NCBI GenBank assembly: GCA_934045905.1
Contig: OW203764.1
Span: 28,322,954 to 28,386,953, forward strand
Direction of reading: 5' to 3'
Source of the DNA: Leuctra nigra
Lineage: Eukaryota; Arthropoda; Insecta; Plecoptera; Leuctridae
DNA length: 64,000 bases
The notes under the pieces: model-generated
The model's database searches: none
The model's input: only the letters and a program-made list of their open reading frames with translations
Told to the model about the DNA's origin: nothing
Shown: positions 60,601 to 64,000 of the stretch, piece by piece
Position numbering within the stretch: position 1 is the first letter of the stretch
How the letters are laid out: each line of letters starts with the position of its first letter
Translations under genes and position numbers: made by a program

Positions 60601-63508
60601 ATCGATTTCAACCCATTTTCGTACATAATTAACGTCAGAAAACATCGCAAATAACACACAATGTTTTTACTTTGTGCAGTAGTATCCAACCCCGCTTCGC
60701 GTCCCGTTTTTGTACTCATAAATCCGTAAAAACGAATAATATCCCTTAAAATGGCAGCCCTGCTTTAGTCCCCTTTTTATTAAGTTTCTATAGTATGTTT
60801 TTCACTCTAGTATGTTTTTTTTTTATCCTGGTCCTTTCAAAGACGTACTAAAGAGGTTCCACTGTAGATTATCTATATTCCTTTAGTTTGCTTTGTTTTA
60901 TAATTTATAATAATGAAAAGAAAGGTGTGTAGACTTACTTGGCTAACCTGCACGACACCAACTTGGTTACATAACTTTGCTGCTCCAAACTGAATGCGAG
61001 CTTTTCCTTTGACGAGCGTCGCAGCGATCTGCATGATGACGGCCTCCACCGTGTATGCGGAGCTCCATCCCTGCTTCGTCAGCAGCTCCATGCAGATGGC
61101 GCCACCGACCAGGACGTAGCCACCAGAGATGATGGGGTGGACAACACGGACAAATGGAGGTTCAAACGGGTATGTGTCCTTGAACGTCATGTTTAGTAGG
61201 ATACTGTCTTTTCCCTCTTTCTCTTTCAGCACCATCAAGTCATTGTGGAGGGGGGAGTCGGGATCGACACTCATTAGTCTAATGTTCCACTCGTAGAGGC
61301 TGTCACTCACCAGTTCGATGCTGTACATATCTGAAAAAGAAAACGACAGTTGAAGATCATTTGCCATTAGGACCAAGAACTCTCTACTTATTTTGAAATA
61401 TCACAAGTACACGATTATTGACGTATGTACAGAAGAAGATACAGTCAGTCATTCTACTAGGTACCTACTAAGAACTAAGAACACACAATTGTAAATCAGT
61501 TCAGTTTCAACATGATCAAATTTCTTATTTTGTCCTAAAAACATTCACTCTGTCATTCGTATGTACTGTTAGAATATTTCTGACGTTTTGGTCGTTCACG
61601 TCGTTCTTGGTCGTTAACGTGAACACTGCCCCGTCGGCGTCAATGGCAAGACTTTCTTCTTTGGATTATTGAAATTGTAGGAATAAATTATGTGAAATAC
61701 ACAATATTTAATAGTAAAAAATATTATAAATATTCAATATTGATTTTGTTTATCTAGGTACACTCGGCCAAAAAAAACTTGAACGTTGACCAAATTTGAA
61801 TGACTGCTGGTCATGTCCCATAACCAATAAAAGCTTGTTATTATCATTGAAATGTGAGGTCACCTACTAGAGTGAGACAATGAGATCGCTTAGACTGACT
61901 TCTGATGGTGTGATCTTACATTTATCAGCCTATCTGATTTATTGAACGTTCAAGTTTTGTTTGGCCAAGTGTACCTACAGTGGTTTTATACATATTTTTT
62001 GATTAGTGTAGGTATTGATATACATGCGTAGGTATACGTTCGCTTGACTACAGTAGTACACGGCCGCCATTACGGTTCATTATTCTTACCGAGAACGAAC
62101 TGTACATAATTAGTCCAAAATATTGGCAATCCAAGAAACAAAATCATGCTCAATCTCACATAAAGGAATTTTAATCCAAAAATACGATAAAACTCTGCTT
62201 ATTCACACAGAAAAAAATGATGCAACAGTTGATTACAGTACCTAACAAAAGAATCTTACCCTTCTTGAAGCTGTCTGAACGATAGATGTCTCTCAACTCC
62301 TTCATGAGTCTGTCCGTGGCTTGGACCGATCCCGCTACGGACCCCTTCAAATAATCCTGTCTTTGAATCTGGCGAAGACGCTCAAGAGTAGCCAGATGCT
62401 GGGTGTCCATTTCATCCACTTTACTTTTAGCCAAACTCTCTGCCTCTTCCATGTCGAGATGCATGTCCTCCTCTCCTTCATCATCCTCATCGTCGTCATC
62501 GTCATCCATACCCTCGTCATCAAGATGATTTGGGAGGTGGCAGAATTCTTGGGAGATTGGAAGAGTCAGCAACGCTATGTCTGGCGGATCTGGTAGAGTG
62601 TGAAGTCGGCATAATTCTTTGAGCAGTATCCCAACTTGGTTGAGCACATGGTTGTCGCGGCCTGTCGTGTTGCTTAGTATCTGGACAGCATTAGTCACGC
62701 TGGTCTCTTCAGATTCAGCAAACCATACTGGCGGACTTGACGGGTATGTTTCCTATTGACAAACATGAATTTATAATTTAACAATAATTACTTACGCTGT
62801 AAAACAACAATACCTACTAGGTAGGCAATTAGGTTCATCGACAACAAGAAATTTAAACCCCAATTTCTGCAACTTGGCAAAATGATTGGATCCAAGATCT
62901 TGATAGCTAAATCCGTAGATTTGACAATCGTGGTTTACCTAGTCCTACCACCCTCCTATGTACCTAGGTAGTCCTACCTTCCTGGTAGGACGTACCTACC
63001 TACTAGTACTACCAACTTTTGCCCTACCCTAGGTAGGTAATTGAATAATGTAAAAATTAAAAGTAGGAAGTAGGCTCTCCCAATTCGAATTTTAGTTGCG
63101 TATAAACTAATAGGTACGTATTAGGTACGCAATACCTAGATAACATCTAGTCACAATGTATAAAATAAGTGATCGACTTCTTTGTCTGTCACCTTGGAAT
63201 CCAGCTAAGCTTTTGGATATTACAACGCACGTACTACGAGCCTCCAGTTAAATACCCATAGTTTTTCTCATTACTAGGTACCTAGAACCTGACACACACA
63301 ATTATTTTAGGACAAAAAGATTAAACTAAATATCAAGATCACTTACTGTAATATTAGCATGAATGTCATATTTATTCCCATTCTTGCCTATAAATCTACA
63401 AGTGAGTTCGTCCACACTAGCTGCAACAATCTGAAATCTCTCGTGATTTTTGGGAAAAACAGACTCTAGTGTTTTAATTTCTTGCTTCAAATTTATCAGG
63501 CAAGCCAT
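48618..63508 (-). CDS. UBE2Q: UBE2Q-family ubiquitin-conjugating enzyme E2
   Basis: Five coding exons on the minus strand: 63347-63508, 62260-62752, 60939-61330, 56963-57029, 48618-48649 (TAA). They give 381 residues, close to human UBE2Q2 (375 as I recall). The N-terminal RWD-like part runs [12 protein letters not shown] to [11 protein letters not shown], then an acidic linker ([16 protein letters not shown]), [18 protein letters not shown], and the UBC core with [20 protein letters not shown] and the catalytic region [18 protein letters not shown] (Cys298). The end WFTPPKEDG is the conserved family C-terminus. It transfers ubiquitin from E1 to E3 or substrate. Compared with the vertebrate proteins there is an extra stretch, [12 protein letters not shown], between FGAAK and [12 protein letters not shown], at the end of exon three. 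An in-frame ATG 16 codons upstream exists, but the start at 63508 matches family length. The last intron is 8.3 kb and full of transposons. Confidence 0.95.
48874..49006. mobile_element. palindromic MITE, CTATTCTATAACTT-ended, unit 1
   Basis: Ends GGGCAGCTATTCTATAACTT and AAGTTATAGAATAACTGCCC. The core has GGATTCGGCC and CCATATGGCCGTGAATC words shared with the next unit. In the last UBE2Q intron. Confidence 0.65.
49008..49135. mobile_element. palindromic MITE, TTATTTTATAACTT-ended, unit 2
   Basis: One base after unit 1. Ends GGGTAGTTATTTTATAACTT and AAAGTTATAGAACAACTACCC; core CGGATTCGGCCCGTATACGA pairs with its complement TCGTATACGGGCCGAATCTG. The same family as unit 1, placed head-to-tail. 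Confidence 0.65.
49136..49818. other. UBE2Q intronic sequence, nothing recognised
   Basis: AT-rich intron without bounded element or gene-like frame. Confidence 0.35.
49819..50353. mobile_element. foldback MITE, about 535 bp, probable TTA TSD
   Basis: Left AGTGGGTATCACACTGAGTT and right AACTCAGTGTGATAGGGCTT arms pair through TTGCAACCCG and GGTTCCATAC. TTA flanks it at 49816-49818 and 50354-50356, with one base of uncertainty at the right. In the last UBE2Q intron. Confidence 0.65.
50837..51467. mobile_element. hAT-like element with GGTAAATTTACC arrays
   Basis: Ends TAGGGATGGCAC and GTGCCATCCCTA, flanked by GTTATAAT (50829-50836, 51468-51475). Just inside both ends are repeated ACCGGTAAATTTACCGG-type palindromes, more numerous at the left. 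Non-coding centre. In the last UBE2Q intron. Confidence 0.85.
51936..52544. mobile_element. hAT-like element with AATATGCA/TTATGCAC arrays
   Basis: Ends TAAGGTCAGGATAGTTATGC and GCATAACTATCCTGTCTCTA, flanked by GTTATAAT (51928-51935, 52545-52552). Near each end AAATATGCAC and TTATGCACTATCA words repeat several times. Holds the GGGTCCGGGGCGCATAGCCC module at about 52155. Confidence 0.85.
52579..53702. mobile_element. hAT-like element with ATCGATGTCAAA arrays
   Basis: Flanked by ACAAAAAA (52571-52578, 53703-53710). Ends around AGTTGGGATTCGATTT and the complement of GGTTGGGACTTGACATCG. Subterminal AAATCGATGTCAAAGTG-, TCGACATCAAATCGAAA-like words repeat at both ends. Interrupted by the foldback at 53150-53578. 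Confidence 0.75.
53150..53578. mobile_element. piggyBac-like foldback MITE, copy 2, nested
   Basis: Ends GCTGGGTTCCCATACTTCGC and GCGAAGTATGGGAACCCAGC, flanked by TTAA (53146-53149, 53579-53582). The outer arms match 13910-14191, the centre does not. Inserted into the hAT-like element 52579-53702. Confidence 0.8.
53907..55444. mobile_element. hAT-like element, 8-bp TSD GCTAGTCC, with a nested insert
   Basis: Flanked by GCTAGTCC (53899-53906, 55445-55452). Ends CAGTGGTTAATTTG and AAATTAACCGCTG, then GGGCGGAC and its complement. 55256-55285 matches the G/C-rich module of 23971 and 52155. Another array-bearing element (54015-55245) is nested inside. In the last UBE2Q intron. Confidence 0.85.
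54015..55245. mobile_element. nested hAT-like element with GGTAAATTTACC arrays
   Basis: Ends TAGTGATGTGG and ACTCACATCACTA; the left end then has TTTACCGTAAATTT words and the right end three CTGACCGGTAAATTTAC-type units in tandem. The flanks (AATATT / AATATA) are an imperfect duplication. Non-coding interior. Terminal bases resemble those of 57537-58787 (…CATCACTA). Confidence 0.65.
55453..55920 (-). mobile_element. LINE C-terminal fragment
   Basis: On the minus strand it reads KFLRSIAG and LGVESLKDW, then a degenerate W-rich stretch: the segment after the catalytic domain of LINE reverse transcriptases (FLRRIAGVSR / LGVESL type). Broken by stops. Abuts the hAT-like TSD at 55445-55452. Confidence 0.5.
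56019..56413. mobile_element. hAT-like element with CCGATTCCGATTC arrays
   Basis: Ends TAGAGATGGGCCGATTCCGA and TCGGAATCGGCCCATCTCTA, perfect inverted repeats, flanked by ATAATAAT (56011-56018, 56414-56421). GATTCCGATTC-type words fill about 80 bp at each end. A 395-bp non-coding element in the last UBE2Q intron. Confidence 0.9.
56422..56962. other. UBE2Q intronic sequence, nothing recognised
   Basis: Scattered AATCGC-like words, but no bounded repeat. Confidence 0.3.
57030..57536. other. UBE2Q intronic sequence, G/C-rich remnant
   Basis: 57235-57255 TTCCGAAAACGTCCAC also occurs at 27034-27049. A GGGGGCAAGCCCCCCCCCAC stretch at about 57432 is of the kind seen in hAT-like elements here. No bounded repeat. 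Confidence 0.3.
57537..58787. mobile_element. hAT-like element with GGTAATTTACC arrays
   Basis: Flanked by ATGATACT (57529-57536, 58788-58795). Ends TAGTGTTGGGAAATTACCGG and TACGGATTTACATCACTA. At both ends GTAATTTACC, GGTAAATTACG-type words repeat; the centre holds the C/G-rich GGGGGTCTGGGGGCCCGCAC at about 57840. No transposase frame. Confidence 0.8.
58788..59106. other. UBE2Q intronic sequence, nothing recognised
   Basis: AT-rich, between two elements. Confidence 0.35.
59107..60275. mobile_element. 1.17-kb TIR element with CCATGGAT repeats
   Basis: Long inverted ends GGGTAATTCTACACTAACTG and CAGTTAGTGTAGAATTACCC (over 28 bp). Inside, TGTCCTTTCCATGGAT-like words occur at least five times (59288, 59480, 59680, 60037 and a tandem group at 60060-60115). 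No transposase frame; no certain TSD (ATAT possible). In a UBE2Q intron. Confidence 0.65.
60400..60864. mobile_element. pogo/Tigger-like MITE with TA target
   Basis: Ends CAGTGGAACCTCCTTAGTAC and GTACTAAAGAGGTTCCACTG, flanked by TA (60398-60399, 60865-60866). CAGTGGAACCTC is the typical pogo/Tigger end. About 60705-60769 inside is a fragment of the 22224-22950 hAT-like family (GTACTCATAAATCCGTAAAA to GGCAGCCCTG). Confidence 0.75.
61761..61971. mobile_element. mariner-like MITE with TA target, best copy
   Basis: Ends CACTCGGCCAAAAAAAACTT and AAGTTTTGTTTGGCCAAGTG, flanked by TA (61759-61760, 61972-61973). Related to 46586-46782 and 10658-10752. In a UBE2Q intron. Confidence 0.75.
62753..63346. 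other. UBE2Q first intron, GGTACCTACC-rich
   Basis: Dense CTACCTAGGTA-type words at 62935-63040; otherwise nothing recognised. Confidence 0.35.
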
Positions 63509-63849
63509 TTTCAGCACAAACCGACATACACGAAAGAAATTAACACAAAATAACACAATTTAGATATTTTTCCGAGGGTAAATACAGAATGGATGCTGCC
63601 AGAGGTGTGTAACTGTAATGGCGACTGGGGAAAATTAGAATTCAGCTGTTCGGTAACATTCGGTGATTTCCGTGTTCGTGCAAGCACACATCCGAATCTG
63701 CTCCGAGCGCTACACGATATTGATTGTGCTGAAGACTAGTGGCTTAAAATGGAACTAAATAGTTTTGTAAATCGTTATTCTTCAATGTTGTAATTTGTAC
63801 ACGTTCTCACTTATTATTATATAATTTCTGAAAAAAACTCATTGAAAAA
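63509..63849. promoter_or_regulatory. probable bidirectional promoter
   Basis: 341 bp separate the UBE2Q start (minus, 63508) from the ATG at 63850 (plus). No TATA box is obvious. The two 5' UTRs and a shared core promoter must lie here if both starts are right. Confidence 0.45.
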
Positions 63850-63901
63850 ATGGAAGAAGAAATTGTTCTTGTTCCTGACGATGAATATGAAGCAGCTCAA
63901 G
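63850..63901 (+). CDS. first coding exon of an unidentified gene, cut by the window
   Basis: ATG in the context AAAAAATGG opens MEEEIVLVPDDEYEAAQ, ending at CAAG|GTAAAA, a plausible splice donor. The frame stays open to the window end, so read-through is also possible. The acidic start is coding-like but I cannot name the protein. Confidence 0.4.
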
Positions 63902-64000
63902 GTAAAATCAAGATGTTTTCAGTCGAATTTGGGCGATTCAAGTTCGGTTTGGTATCCATCCGATCCGATCTAGAAAATGGGAGCGAACGCATGAGCGCCA

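Noticed and set aside
63508..63556. Upstream in-frame Met as UBE2Q start (adds 16 residues)
   Set aside because: The second Met matches the family's N-terminal length (MxxxxLKxE); the added residues look like 5' UTR translation.

Overview
This is a window of AT-rich nuclear DNA from an animal, most likely an arthropod. It holds four recognisable protein-coding genes plus the first exon of a fifth, all spliced with GT-AG (one GC-AG) introns. The exons are small islands in introns and spacers that are crowded with DNA transposons, non-autonomous MITEs, foldback elements and dead LINE fragments. The frequent TAGGTACCTACC-like motif, long introns and high MITE load remind me of insect genomes (Hemiptera, Lepidoptera), but nothing here fixes the species.

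Layout. (1) 915-4916, + strand: 3' part of SPRTN, the DNA-protein crosslink protease Spartan; its first exons lie left of the window. (2) 13805-25382, - strand: a six-exon gene for a GKAP1-like protein (cGMP-dependent protein kinase anchoring protein), complete from ATG to stop. (3) 37287-42681, + strand: a 1437-residue PWWP / AT-hook / C2H2 protein that I cannot name, with three coding exons and an overlapping uORF. (4) 48618-63508, - strand: a complete five-exon UBE2Q-family ubiquitin-conjugating enzyme. (5) 63850 to the window end, + strand: the likely first coding exon of a gene divergent from UBE2Q, with 341 bp between the two start codons. Neighbours alternate between convergent (SPRTN/GKAP1, PWWP/UBE2Q) and divergent (GKAP1/PWWP, UBE2Q/last gene). 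The genes have no evident common pathway beyond general DNA repair, signalling, chromatin and ubiquitin roles.

Mobile DNA. About forty elements can be delimited, many to the base, because terminal inverted repeats and target-site duplications (TSDs) survive. There are twelve hAT-like elements with 8-bp TSDs (eleven perfect), seven elements with 3-bp TTA/TCA TSDs (PIF/Harbinger-like), TTAA-flanked piggyBac-like elements, TA-flanked Tc1/mariner- or pogo-like MITEs, several long foldbacks, and LINE fragments including one 5'-truncated LINE with a 13-bp TSD and an (AT)n tail. Several are nested in one another. All insertions lie outside the identified exons.

Most unusual structure. 50.8-58.8 kb, inside one UBE2Q intron and the start of the next, is a run of hAT-like elements. 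Their ends carry dense arrays of a short degenerate, often palindromic word (such as GGTAAATTTACC, GGTAATTTACC, CCGATTCCGATTC, ATCGATGTC), and the word differs from family to family. A GGTTCCGGTTC version sits in a GKAP1 intron at 17.65-18.39 kb.
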